From: CANJIV01 sp046330225
Lineage (GTDB): Bacteria > Actinomycetota > Thermoleophilia > Solirubrobacterales > Solirubrobacteraceae
Reading direction: 5' to 3'
Length of the DNA stretch: 64,000 nucleotides
Assembly: GCA_046330225.1 (NCBI GenBank)
Contig: JAXLTD010000012.1
Location: 6,998-70,997 of the forward strand
The notes under the pieces are model-generated. The model was not told the origin of the DNA. It ran no database searches and saw only the letters and a list, made by a program, of their open reading frames with translations. Position 1 is the stretch's first letter. Each line of letters opens with the position of its first letter. Of the stretch, positions 1-8,290 are shown one piece after another. The translations under genes and the position numbers were made by a program.

Positions 1-1
1 G

Positions 2-577
2 GGCGCCGTGTGGGTCGCCTGGGTCCAGTGGGACTGCCCGCAGGTCGGCGTGTTCGCCCAGCAGGTCGACCCGGCCACCGGGGCGCTCGTCGGGCAGCCG
101 CTCAAGGTACCCGGCTCGTCCTGGCGCATCGACGGTCGCGACGGCTACGCCGACCCGAACCTCGACGAGAACTTGGCCTTCACCGGTCGCCCGGGAGCGC
201 CCGGCGTGTTCCTGGCGTTCTCCGCCGACAACGACGCCCGCGTGCGGGTGTGGCAGGTGGGCGCTGCCACGACCACCGCAATCGCCCGGCGCAAGGGCTC
301 CATTGGCCAGGTCATGCTCACGCCCGAGCCGAGCGGCGGACGGCTGTGGCTGGGCTGGACCGAGTCCAGCCGGCTCTGGCTCCAGCGCAGCAGCGCGGCA
401 GGCGCATTCGGCGGATCTCCGCGTCCGCTCGATCCCCCGCGCGGATCCAACGCCCCGATCCTCTCGATCCACACCTGGGACATCGCCGCCGCCCGCGGCG
501 CCGTGGACGTGCTCTATGGCTTCCGCCGCGACGGCGACACGCCCGGCGGCCTCTGGATCGCCCGCATCACGCCCTGA
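2..577 (+). CDS. C-terminal end of a beta-propeller-like secreted protein (truncated by window edge)
   Basis: The reading frame is open at the left edge, so the true start lies outside the window; the GTG at position 8 is probably internal. About 190 residues are visible. They contain spaced aromatic blocks such as WVAWVQWD, LWLGWTESSRLWLQ and GGLWIARITP, alternating with Asp-Gly turns. This spacing resembles blades of extracellular beta-propeller (sialidase/WD-like) proteins. No catalytic motif is recognisable and there is no C-terminal anchor or membrane segment. The gene converges on the broken EamA gene, with 12 bp between the stops. The fold is inferred from pattern only and the function is unknown. 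Confidence 0.5.
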   Translation, partial: GAVWVAWVQWDCPQVGVFAQQVDPATGALVGQPLKVPGSSWRIDGRDGYADPNLDENLAFTGRPGAPGVFLAFSADNDARVRVWQVGAATTTAIARRKGSIGQVMLTPEPSGGRLWLGWTESSRLWLQRSSAAGAFGGSPRPLDPPRGSNAPILSIHTWDIAAARGAVDVLYGFRRDGDTPGGLWIARITP

Positions 578-589
578 TCCGTGCGCCGG

Positions 590-1431
590 TCAGCCGGCGG
601 CGATCAGCGCGATGCCGGCGAACGCGGCCACGACGCCGGCGGCCTGGACCGGCCGCAGCCGCTCGTGCAGCACGGCCATCGCCAGCAGCACCGTGGTCAC
701 GGGATACAGCGCCGAGATCACGCTCACCACGCTGAGCAGGCCGAGAGTGCTCGAGACGACGAACAGCGTGTTCGCGACGGTGTCGAGCGCCGCGATCGCC
801 AGCAGCGGCGCGAGCCCGGAGAGCGTGCGCGGAACGGCAGGCCGCCGCACGGCCACGGCCGCCACGATGAGCGCCAGGCCGCCCGCGCGGGACGCCAGCA
901 GCGCCCACCAGACGCTCGTGTCCGCGGTCGCATCGGCGCCCACGTAGAAGCATCCGATGCCGAGCGCCGCGGCCAGCCCGAACAGCACGCCGAGGCGCGC
1001 GTCGCGGGCCTGGATGGGGTCCTCGTGCCGTTCGAGCGACGCGAGCACCACCCCGACCGTCGCCGCCGCCACGCCGGCCGCCTGGAGCGCCGAAGGGCGT
1101 CGCCGGTCGCCACCCCAGAAACGACCACGGGAAGGGCGGCGCTGAGCGGAGATCGGCGCGACGATGCTCATGGTGCCGATCGCCAGCCCGCGATAGAGGC
1201 AGGCGAAGCCCGACGTGCCTGCGGCACCGCCGGCGAGCGCTGGCCAGGCGGCGCCCAGTCCCGGCCAGGCGTCGCCGCTGGCCGCGACGGACGCGACCAG
1301 GGCGATCGCGCCGATCCGTAGCTGACGAGCAGAACCGCCGGAACCGCGACCCGCTTGGACTGGGTCCCGCCGATGAAGTCCGACGCACCCCAGGCCAGCG
1401 CGGACACGAGGGCGAGCGCGATTGCGGTCAC
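590..1431 (-). pseudogene. EamA/DMT-family transporter, three frameshifts
   Basis: Joined across frames, the product is a roughly 280-residue drug/metabolite-transporter (EamA) protein. It opens at GTG 1431 with TAIALALVSALAWGASDF, a typical first EamA helix. The frame changes near 1318 (LLVSY to RIGAIALVASVA), near 1150 (after VAPISA, into LPVVVSGVATGD) and near 1095 (back to PSALQAAGVAAATVGVVLAS). It then runs intact through LLAIAALDTVANTLFVV and ALYPVTTVLLAMAVLHERL to the stop. EamA proteins have ten helices in two repeats and export metabolites. Three indels in 840 bp mean either real decay or clustered sequencing errors; several much longer genes in the window have no frameshift. Confidence 0.8.
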
Positions 1432-1445
1432 AGGGCATCAACGAC

Positions 1446-1472
1446 GAAGGGCCCGCGATCCGCGGGCCCTTC
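1446..1472. terminator. Perfect 12-bp stem hairpin between EamA and ALDH genes
   Basis: GAAGGGCCCGCG is followed by a 3-nt loop (ATC) and its exact complement. The hairpin begins 19 bp beyond the aldehyde dehydrogenase stop on the minus strand, where a terminator for that gene belongs. There is no T tract, which is common for actinobacterial terminator-like hairpins. Termination itself is inferred. Confidence 0.65.
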
Positions 1473-1490
1473 GGTCGACGACGACGGGGG

Positions 1491-3032
1491 CTAGTCGCGC
1501 TTGCCCCGACCGTAGAGGAATCCGGTGAGCTTGCCGAAGATCTTCGTGTTCCGCGCGGAGTACGGGAACATGTGCAGGTCCTTCTTCGGCGCGAGCTTCG
1601 TCACCAGGACCGTCTGCTGGTCGCAGTACTTGCGGATGCCGTTGGCGCCGTGCCGCGAGCCGAGGCCCGGCGACTTCCAGCCGCCCATCGGCAGCTCGAG
1701 CGCGGTGTAGTTGATCTGCACGTCGTTCACGCAGACCACGCCGGACTCGATGCGCCGGGCGATAGCCTCGCCGCGCGCGGTGTTCTTCGTCACGACGCTG
1801 GCGGCCAGCCCGTAGGGCGAGTCGTTCGCGAGTCGGATCGCCTCCTCCGCGTCGGCGACCTTCATGATCGGCAGCGTCGGCCCGAACGTCTCCTCCGTCA
1901 TGCAGGTCATCGAATGGTCGACGTCGACGAGCACCGTGGGCTCGTAGAAGCGGCCTTCGCCCTCGGCGGGCTTGCCGCCGATCAGGACCTTCGCGCCCTT
2001 GGCGACCGCGTCCTTGACGTGGGCGTCGATCGTGTCGATCTGGGGCGGGAAGATCACGGCGCCGACGTCGACCGTGCCCGGCCCGACCGGCTTGCCCTGG
2101 CGCAGGGCGCGGACCTTCTCGACGACCTTGCCGACGAACTCGTCGTAGACGGGCGCCTCGACGTAGACGCGCTCGACCGAGATGCAGACCTGGCCGCCGT
2201 TGTTCATCGAGTAGTAGGCGGCGAGGTTGGCGGCGCGGTCGACGTCGGCGTCGGACAGGACGATCATCGGGTCCTTGCCGCCGAGCTCGAGCCCGACCGG
2301 CGTGAGCGTCTCGGCCGCGCGGGCCAGGACCTTCTTGCCGGTCTTCGTGGAGCCGGTGAACATCACGTAGTCGACGTGGTCGACGAGCGCGGCGCCGGTC
2401 TCGCCGGTGCCGGTGATGACCTGGAAGACGTTCTCGGGCATGCCGCAGTCCTGCAGCATCTCGAGCATGAGCAGCGAGGTCAGCGGGGTGACCTCCGACG
2501 GCTTGAGGATCACCGCGTTGCCGGCCGCGAGCGCCGGGATGCAGTCGCCGAACGAGTTCGTGAGCGGGAAGTTCCACGGGCCGATCACGCCGACGACGCC
2601 GACCGGGCGGTAGCGGATGACCAAGCGCCGGCCCTTCACGAGCGGGCTGGCCGTGCGGACCTTCTCGTCGGCGAGGTACTCGGGGGCCATCTTCGACCAG
2701 AAGCCGAACGCCGCCGCGGCGTAGCCGATCTCGGCGAGCTGGGCGTCCTCGTAGGTCTTGCCCGTCTCGGAGACGATCGTGTCGATGATGCGCTCGGCGT
2801 GGTCGATCACCCACTTCTGCGCCCGGCGCAGGATGCGCGCGCGGCCCTCGAACCCGAGGGCCTCCCAGCCCGGCTGCGCGGCGCGGGCGCGCTCCACCGC
2901 GGCGGCCACCTCGTCGGGGCTCGTGTTCGGGACGGTGCGGATGATCTCGCCGGTGGCCGGGTTCTCGACGGGGATGCCGTCGGCTCCGGACCCGTTGACG
3001 GAGACCGCGGGGGTCTGCTCGACGGTGGCCAT
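1491..3032 (-). CDS. NAD(P)+-dependent aldehyde dehydrogenase (succinate-semialdehyde dehydrogenase-like)
   Basis: A 513-residue member of the aldehyde dehydrogenase superfamily, which oxidises aldehydes to acids in the cytosol. The general base is Glu249 in LELGGKDP and the nucleophile is Cys283 in GGQVCISVERV. The coenzyme-fold motifs GPWNFPLTN, ILKPSEVTP and FTGSTKTGKK are all present, as is the late EETFGPTLPI motif. Length is normal, with a C-terminal tail (KLTGFLYGRGKRD) also seen in some actinobacterial SSADH-like enzymes. The start is set by a strong Shine-Dalgarno sequence (AGGAGAGG) 4 nt before the ATG. The substrate cannot be read from sequence. A palindrome abuts the promoter, suggesting regulated expression. 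Confidence 0.9.
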   Translation of the reverse strand: MATVEQTPAVSVNGSGADGIPVENPATGEIIRTVPNTSPDEVAAAVERARAAQPGWEALGFEGRARILRRAQKWVIDHAERIIDTIVSETGKTYEDAQLAEIGYAAAAFGFWSKMAPEYLADEKVRTASPLVKGRRLVIRYRPVGVVGVIGPWNFPLTNSFGDCIPALAAGNAVILKPSEVTPLTSLLMLEMLQDCGMPENVFQVITGTGETGAALVDHVDYVMFTGSTKTGKKVLARAAETLTPVGLELGGKDPMIVLSDADVDRAANLAAYYSMNNGGQVCISVERVYVEAPVYDEFVGKVVEKVRALRQGKPVGPGTVDVGAVIFPPQIDTIDAHVKDAVAKGAKVLIGGKPAEGEGRFYEPTVLVDVDHSMTCMTEETFGPTLPIMKVADAEEAIRLANDSPYGLAASVVTKNTARGEAIARRIESGVVCVNDVQINYTALELPMGGWKSPGLGSRHGANGIRKYCDQQTVLVTKLAPKKDLHMFPYSARNTKIFGKLTGFLYGRGKRD

Positions 3033-3063
3033 GGTGCCTCTCCTAGACGATCGCGAGCCGACA

Positions 3064-3085
3064 ACGATACTGGCCAGCTGGCCAG
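3064..3085 (-). promoter_or_regulatory. ALDH promoter with a 16-bp palindromic operator
   Basis: On the minus strand a -10-like TATCGT (3069-3064) is directly preceded by the perfect palindrome CTGGCCAGCTGGCCAG (3085-3070), which fills the -35/-10 spacer. A bound dimeric repressor would block RNA polymerase. The palindrome is seen directly. Its role as an operator is inferred, and the regulator is not identified in the window. Confidence 0.55.
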
Positions 3086-3102
3086 CCGTCAGGCGGGCCG
3101 GG

Positions 3103-4455
3103 TCAGCGCACGAGCGCGAGGCGGCCGAAGGCGCCGGCCCGCGGGATGATCTCGTCGGCCGGCGTGCCGAGCCAGCCCTCCAGCAGGCTCGCGTAGACCT
3201 TGCGGAAGTCGACGGTCACCGCGAGGTTGTCCTCGCGGTCCAGCGCGGTGAGGCTCGGGTAGTCGGTGAGCACGCCGCTGGCGGCACGCGTCCCCTGGAC
3301 CCAGCCGATCCCGCCCGCGCCGTGGTCGGTTCCCTGCGACTCGTTCGCCTCCGGGCGCCGGCCGAACTCCGACCACACGACGGTCAGCACGCGGTCGGCG
3401 ACGCCGCGCGCCTCGAGGTCGGCCTGGAAGGCGGCAAGCGCCTCGCTGACCGTTTTCAGCGACCGGGCCAGCTCCGACGGCTGGTTGTCGTGCGTGTCGA
3501 AGTCGCCGTCGGCCTCGACCGTGGCCACCCGGACGCCGAGCGGCTTGGAGATCAGCGCGGCCAGGCGGCTGAGCCGCTCGCCGAAGTCGTTGTCGGCCGG
3601 GTAGGGCACCGGCGGGGCCAGCGGATCCTTGCCGTCGCGTTCGGCGTAGGGCGCCAGCCGGTCCCCGACCTGCTGGGCCAGCCGGGCGCCGCGCCACGCG
3701 GCCGTCGGCCCGTCGCCGGGCGGGTCGACGGCGGAGATGGCGCGCCAGGCGGCCAGGGCCGCCTTCTCGGGCTCGCCCCAGACGCCGCGGAAGTAGAACT
3801 GGGCGCTGCCGGGCGAGTCGACCGCGGCCACCGGGGCCTTCGACGACCGCAGCACCGGCGAGAGCGAGTAGCCGGCGCTCAGGCCCTGGAGCGGGTTCTC
3901 GTCGGCGCCGTGGCGGTCCAGCCACCGGCCGAGCCAGCCGGGCGCGTCCTGCTCGGTGATGAGGCCCGTCTCCCAGAAGTGGCGGGAGTGGAAGTGGGAC
4001 AGGTCCGGGTTGCCGTAGTCGATGCCCGGCAGGAAGCCGATCTTGCCGGCGTCGAAGAGGCCCTTGATCCCGCCGCCGGCGCCGGACGCCAGGGCTGGGT
4101 GCAGTCCGAGACCCGAGCTCCCGAGCGAGAGGGGCTCGGCGATCCGCCCGGCCTTGCGCAGGTCGGCGTAGCGCCCGTACTGGCTGACGGGGACGAGCGT
4201 GTCGAGCAAGTCGCAGCCGCCAGGCAGGAACACGCTGACGAGCACCGGCGCGCTCGGCGCGGCCGCGGCCTGCGCCTCGGCGGCCTCGAGCAGGCGGGCG
4301 AACGGCATCGTCTTGGCCGCGTAGACCGACAGCGTGGCGCCGAGGCCGCCCGCGATGACCTGCCGGCGCGTGAGCGGCGCCGGCGCGAACCGGCGGCGGA
4401 CGTCCTGGGAGGACTGGCGGAAGTCGTCGCAGGCGCGGTGAGCGGAGCGTGGCAT
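3103..4455 (-). CDS. DUF1501 family protein with Tat-type signal
   Basis: A 450-residue DUF1501 protein. The start is the ATG at 4455, whose A is the last base of the DUF1800 stop (TGATG), so the two are translationally coupled. The N-terminus carries LTRRQVIAGGLGATLSVYA, a twin-arginine signal, implying folded export. Further motifs include VLVSVFLPGGCDLLDTLVP, HFHSRHFWETG, GDFDTHDNQ, VVWSEFGRRPEAN and GTDHGAGG; the last group resembles the metal-site region of the alkaline phosphatase/sulfatase superfamily to which DUF1501 is related. No reaction is established for the family. DUF1501 and DUF1800 genes are often neighbours, so the pair probably works together outside the membrane. Confidence 0.85.
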   Translation of the reverse strand: MPRSAHRACDDFRQSSQDVRRRFAPAPLTRRQVIAGGLGATLSVYAAKTMPFARLLEAAEAQAAAAPSAPVLVSVFLPGGCDLLDTLVPVSQYGRYADLRKAGRIAEPLSLGSSGLGLHPALASGAGGGIKGLFDAGKIGFLPGIDYGNPDLSHFHSRHFWETGLITEQDAPGWLGRWLDRHGADENPLQGLSAGYSLSPVLRSSKAPVAAVDSPGSAQFYFRGVWGEPEKAALAAWRAISAVDPPGDGPTAAWRGARLAQQVGDRLAPYAERDGKDPLAPPVPYPADNDFGERLSRLAALISKPLGVRVATVEADGDFDTHDNQPSELARSLKTVSEALAAFQADLEARGVADRVLTVVWSEFGRRPEANESQGTDHGAGGIGWVQGTRAASGVLTDYPSLTALDREDNLAVTVDFRKVYASLLEGWLGTPADEIIPRAGAFGRLALVR

Positions 4456-5807
4456 CAGTGCACCTGGGCGTCGGGGCCGGTGAGCAGGATGTGGCGCAGC
4501 GTGCGCTGGAGCATGGTGGCGCGCTCGATGCGGCCCGAGCGGTCGTCGCGCCGCGCGCCGCGGAACGCCTGGCGCCCGGAGGCGATCAGCATCGCCCGGG
4601 TGCGCGGGGAGACCCACGGCCGCCCCGTCACGTCGAGCGCCTGCTCGAGCGCCGCCGCCGGCGTGAGGCCGGGGTCGCCGGCCTGGTCCGGCACCGCGAC
4701 GCGCCCGCTGCGCTCGAGCAGGAAATTCCCGACCTCGAAGCGCACGCGCATCGCGTTGGACGACATCCAGGCCGGTCCGCCCTCCCAGCCGGCCACGGAC
4801 GGCGGGCCGAACAAGCGCTGGCCGGCGGACTCCAGCATCCAAGCGGGACTGTCCCAGTGGACCGGGGTGCCCGTCGTGCGCAGGGCGCCGGCCATGTGGA
4901 CCACGGGGCTCTTGACCATGTCCGGCGCCCCGAGATTCGCGTACAGCGCCGGGTGGGCCAGGATCGCCCGGACGACGGGCCGGATCTGGCGCCCGGACCG
5001 CCGATAGATCGTCGTGAGGCTGCGCAGGGTGTCACGGCTCGGCGGGGGGACGACGAACCAATGCCACAGCTTGGTGATCAGGAACGGCGCATGGCGGGGG
5101 TGCGCGACGACGAGGTCGAGGACGTCGTCGGGCCCGAAGCGGCCGCGGTGGCCAAAGATCCGCTTGACCCCCCGGTCGTGGCGCTCGGGGTCGAAACTGA
5201 TGCCTTGGAACCGGTCGTTCGCGTAGCGCGTGCGGTAGCCCGTGAGCGCCCGGGCCGCCTCGCGGATGTCGCGCTCGGTGTAGCCGGACCCGAGCGTGAA
5301 GAGCTCCATCAGTTCGCGCGCGAAGTTCTCGTTCGGCGCGTGCTTCTCCGAGTCGGCCAGAGAAAGGAAGAACTGCATCGCCGGATCGCGCATGACGTGC
5401 CCGAGCAGCGGGCGAAAGCCGCCGAGCGCCCCGGCCCGGAACGTGCGGTTCTGGGCCAGCATGAGCGGCGTGTCCTGGTCGGTCGTGGCGAAGTGGTTGT
5501 GCCAGAAGAGCGTGAGCTTCTCGACCAGCGGGCGCTGGGACCGGACCATGCGGTCCAGCCACCACAAGGCGTCGTGGCCCCACTCGTTGACCGGGTCCAG
5601 CGGGCGCCCGTTCACGCTCGGCTCGGGGCCGCGCAGCACCGGACCGGGGGCGCCGTCGACGATCCAGGCCAGCGTCGCGGGCTTGCCCCGGCGCGACCAC
5701 AGCGCCGCCTCGCGGGCCGTGGCGCCGAACCCGGCGCGCCAGAACAGGCGCCGCACGTGGGCCTGGGTCCAGCCGCCGCTGCGGCGCCGCGTGGCCCGGG
5801 CGCTCAT
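4455..5807 (-). CDS. DUF1800 family protein
   Basis: A 450-residue DUF1800 protein. Characteristic segments are HVRRLFWRAGFGAT near the N-terminus, LVEKLTLFWHNHFATTDQD, NENFARELMELFTLGSGYTE and FDPERHDRGVKRIFG; the Asn-Glu-Asn-Phe-Ala-Arg-Glu block is the family hallmark. No signal peptide is obvious. The start ATG (5807) overlaps the upstream cupredoxin stop by 4 nt (ATGA), and its own stop overlaps the DUF1501 start by one base. The biochemical role is unknown; association with DUF1501 partners and secreted proteins is recurrent across phyla. The four-gene arrangement with a copper-protein gene argues for a periplasmic or cell-surface task. Confidence 0.85.
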   Translation of the reverse strand: MSARATRRRSGGWTQAHVRRLFWRAGFGATAREAALWSRRGKPATLAWIVDGAPGPVLRGPEPSVNGRPLDPVNEWGHDALWWLDRMVRSQRPLVEKLTLFWHNHFATTDQDTPLMLAQNRTFRAGALGGFRPLLGHVMRDPAMQFFLSLADSEKHAPNENFARELMELFTLGSGYTERDIREAARALTGYRTRYANDRFQGISFDPERHDRGVKRIFGHRGRFGPDDVLDLVVAHPRHAPFLITKLWHWFVVPPPSRDTLRSLTTIYRRSGRQIRPVVRAILAHPALYANLGAPDMVKSPVVHMAGALRTTGTPVHWDSPAWMLESAGQRLFGPPSVAGWEGGPAWMSSNAMRVRFEVGNFLLERSGRVAVPDQAGDPGLTPAAALEQALDVTGRPWVSPRTRAMLIASGRQAFRGARRDDRSGRIERATMLQRTLRHILLTGPDAQVH

Positions 5808-6211
5808 CCCGTCCCCCGGGCGGCGAGCCGCCGGACGACGAGCGTCGTGCGCATGCCCCGCGCCGCGTGATTCGAAAGCGTGCAGATGACCGTGTAGGTG
5901 CCGGTCCGCAGCAGGCGCACCCGGAGGGCGGCCCGGGCTCCGGCCTTCACCTCGCCGCTCGTCGCCACCGTCGTGCCGCGGGCGGTGAGCACCGCGAGGT
6001 CGTGGGTGTCCTCACCGTAGTTCCTGAGGTTCAGGCGGACGTCGCCCGGCGGGACGACGCGGCGGTAGAGCGCGATGCGGAACTCGCGCTCGCCGACGCC
6101 GACGGCGGTGGAGGGGAGCCGGGCAGCCGTCCCCGGCGTTGAGGCTGCCGCCGTCCCGGCAGCGCCGGCCGCGGCGGCGAGCAGCGCCCCGGCGGTCGCG
6201 GCCCGTCTCAC
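5804..6211 (-). CDS. Secreted cupredoxin-like (blue copper) protein
   Basis: A 135-residue protein from a GTG start at 6211 that overlaps the cyclophilin stop (GTGA). An alanine-rich signal peptide (RRAATAGALLAAAAGAAGTAAAS) precedes a single beta-sandwich domain. A His in EDTHDLAV and the cluster CTLSNHAARGM (Cys-x4-His-x4-Met) match the four type-1 copper ligands of plastocyanin-like proteins. Such proteins carry electrons or bind copper outside the membrane. Longer frames upstream lie within the cyclophilin gene and are rejected. It is the second gene of a tight operon ending in DUF1800/DUF1501, which suggests copper or redox chemistry linked to those proteins. Confidence 0.75.
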   Translation of the reverse strand: MRRAATAGALLAAAAGAAGTAAASTPGTAARLPSTAVGVGEREFRIALYRRVVPPGDVRLNLRNYGEDTHDLAVLTARGTTVATSGEVKAGARAALRVRLLRTGTYTVICTLSNHAARGMRTTLVVRRLAARGTG

Positions 6212-6666
6212 CCGTCGAGCTCCACGCGCTCGATCACGGCCGGCTCGGTCGGGCGGTCGCGGCCATCGGTGGGGAGCGCCTCGAGCGCGTCCACGGCCTC
6301 GAGGCCGTCGGTGATCTCGCCGAAGACGGTGTGCTTGCCGTCGAGCCATGGCGCCGCGTCGGCCGTGACGATGAAGAACTGCGAGCCGTTCGTGTCGGGC
6401 CCGGCGTTCGCCATGGCCAGCGCGCCGCGGACGACCTTGTGGTCGTTGAACTCGTCCTCGAACGTGTAGCCGGGGCCGCCGGTCCCGGTGCCCTGCGGGC
6501 AGCCGCCCTGAATCATGAAGTCCTTGATGATCCGGTGGAACGTGAGCCCGTCGTAGAAGCCGTCGGCGGCCAGGGTGCGGAAGTTCTCGACGGTCTTTGG
6601 GGCGTCCGCGTCGAAGAACTCGACCGTGATCGGGCCGGCGCTGGTGTGCAGGATGGCCTGGGACAT
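6208..6666 (-). CDS. Cyclophilin-type peptidyl-prolyl cis-trans isomerase
   Basis: A 152-residue cyclophilin that catalyses prolyl isomerisation. It shows the active-site FHRIIKDFMIQGG with the catalytic Arg, GPGYTFEDEF, LAMANAGPDTNGSQFFI and WLDGKHTVFGEI. There is no signal peptide, so it should be cytoplasmic. The ATG at 6666 has an AGAGGA ribosome binding site 7 nt upstream; a -10-like TACCCT lies at 6739-6734, giving a short leader. It is the first gene of the operon cyclophilin-cupredoxin-DUF1800-DUF1501, in which every junction overlaps by 1-4 nt. Confidence 0.92.
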   Translation of the reverse strand: MSQAILHTSAGPITVEFFDADAPKTVENFRTLAADGFYDGLTFHRIIKDFMIQGGCPQGTGTGGPGYTFEDEFNDHKVVRGALAMANAGPDTNGSQFFIVTADAAPWLDGKHTVFGEITDGLEAVDALEALPTDGRDRPTEPAVIERVELDG

Positions 6667-6818
6667 CGGAGCGTCCTCTTTCGTAGTTCGGCAGGGCGCG
6701 CAGGAACCCTCGGGGCCCCCGCGCCAGCCTGTGAGGGTAGAGGTCCGCACGGGGAAACGGTCACGGTCGGACGTCGCGCCGGCCGCGACGGTGCGTCCGC
6801 TCGCGCGCTGAGCGGCGC

Positions 6819-8240
6819 CTACGAGCCCGCCGGCTCGAGCACCAGCCGGTGCCCGTTGACCGTCTGGCCGCTGACCTGCTCGGCGACGTTCGCCGCCTCG
6901 GACTCCGGCACCTCGACGAACGCGAAGCGCTCGAGCACGCGGACATTGCGCACGGCCTCGCCGTGCAGGCCCGACGCGCTGGTGATCGCGTGAACGATGC
7001 CGGCGACGTCGAGGCCGTCCGCGCTCCCGCCGCGGACGATGAGCTTCGCGTAGCGCTCTGAGCCGTTGCGCGAGAGCTGGGGCTTCGCGTGGCGCTTCGG
7101 GCGCTCCTGCACCGGCGCCGGCGCAACGTGGGCGCCCTCGGTCCACGGCGACATCGTCGCGTTCGCGTTGCGCTCGATCGCCTCGACGTCGCGCTTCTGG
7201 CGCGGCTCGTAGAAGGTGATCGCGCGCCCCGAGCGCCCGACTCGGCCGGTGCGCCCGATCCGGTGCACGTAGACGTCGGGGGACGTCGGCACGTCGTAGT
7301 TGATGATGTGGGTGACGGCGGCGATGTCCAGCCCGCGCGCGGCCACGTCGGTGGCCACGAGGATCGGCACGTGGCCGCCCTTGAAGGAGATCATCACGCC
7401 GTCGCGCGCGCCCTGGCTCATGTCGCCGTGCAGCGCGCGGACGTCGAGCCCGCGGTCCCGAAGCGTGCGGAAGAGCTGGTCGCAGCGGATCTTGGTCCGG
7501 ACGAAGACGATCGCCTGGGTCGGGCGCTCGGCCTTCAGCACGCGGACGAGTGCGTCGGCCTTCTCCTTGGCGGGCACCTCGAGCGCGAACTGCTCGACGG
7601 TGTCCACCGTCAGCGTTGGCGCCTTGACCTTCACGAGGACGGGGTCGTAGAGGTACGTCTCGGCCAGCCGGCGGATCTCGGGGGGCATCGTCGCCGAGAA
7701 GAGCGCGGTCTGCCGCGACCCGGGCGTCATCGAGAGGATCTTCTCGACGTCCTCGAGGAAGCCGAGATCCAGCATCTCGTCGGCCTCGTCGAGCACGACG
7801 AACCGGCACGAGGTGAGCTGGAGCGAGTGGCGGGAGATGAGGTCCAGGACCCGCCCGACGGTGCCGACCACGATCTGGCCTCCGGCCCGGAGCTGAGCCT
7901 GCTGGGAGCGGATCGGCGCCCCGCCGAACACCGCGACGACGTCGACGCCCTTGCGCGCCGCATAGGCGCGAATCGCCTGGGTGACCTGGATGCACAGCTC
8001 GCGCGTGGGCGTGAGGACGAGCGCCTGGACCTCCGAGATCTCCGGGTCGGTCTCCTCGATCATCGGCAGGCCGAAGGCCGCGGTCTTCCCGCTGCCGGTC
8101 TGGGCCTGGCCGATCACGTCGCGGCCCTCGAGCAGCGGCGGGATCCCCTGGACCTGGATCGGGCTCGGGGACTCGTAGCCGACGTCGCGCAGGGCTTCCA
8201 GCGTGGTCTCGGAGAGCCCGAGGTCGGCAAACGTCGTCAT
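6819..8240 (-). CDS. DEAD-box ATP-dependent RNA helicase with DbpA-type RNA-binding domain
   Basis: A 473-residue DEAD-box helicase of the DeaD/CsdA type, which remodels RNA and ribosome-assembly intermediates. Visible motifs are the Q-motif region (SPIQVQGIP), Walker A AQTGSGKT (46-53), PTREL (78-82), DEAD (151-154), SAT (182-184), ARGLD and HRIGRTGR. A final segment of about 70 residues (LIVRGGSADGLDV to NGHRLVLEPAG) matches the DbpA-like RNA-recognition domain. Motif Ib reads TVGR rather than the usual TPGR. The upstream -10-like box TAAGCT lies 10 nt before the ATG. The gene stands apart from the cyclophilin operon by about 150 bp. Confidence 0.93.
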   Translation of the reverse strand: MTTFADLGLSETTLEALRDVGYESPSPIQVQGIPPLLEGRDVIGQAQTGSGKTAAFGLPMIEETDPEISEVQALVLTPTRELCIQVTQAIRAYAARKGVDVVAVFGGAPIRSQQAQLRAGGQIVVGTVGRVLDLISRHSLQLTSCRFVVLDEADEMLDLGFLEDVEKILSMTPGSRQTALFSATMPPEIRRLAETYLYDPVLVKVKAPTLTVDTVEQFALEVPAKEKADALVRVLKAERPTQAIVFVRTKIRCDQLFRTLRDRGLDVRALHGDMSQGARDGVMISFKGGHVPILVATDVAARGLDIAAVTHIINYDVPTSPDVYVHRIGRTGRVGRSGRAITFYEPRQKRDVEAIERNANATMSPWTEGAHVAPAPVQERPKRHAKPQLSRNGSERYAKLIVRGGSADGLDVAGIVHAITSASGLHGEAVRNVRVLERFAFVEVPESEAANVAEQVSGQTVNGHRLVLEPAGS

Positions 8241-8290
8241 CGCCCGTCGGAGCTTACGGATCGGGCGCGGGTGCGGCGGTGCGACCGCGG

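Noticed and set aside
3103..4842. Longer 579-codon start for DUF1501
   Set aside because: The extra 129 codons lie within the DUF1800 gene and would hide the Tat signal; the ATG at 4455 is coupled to the DUF1800 stop.
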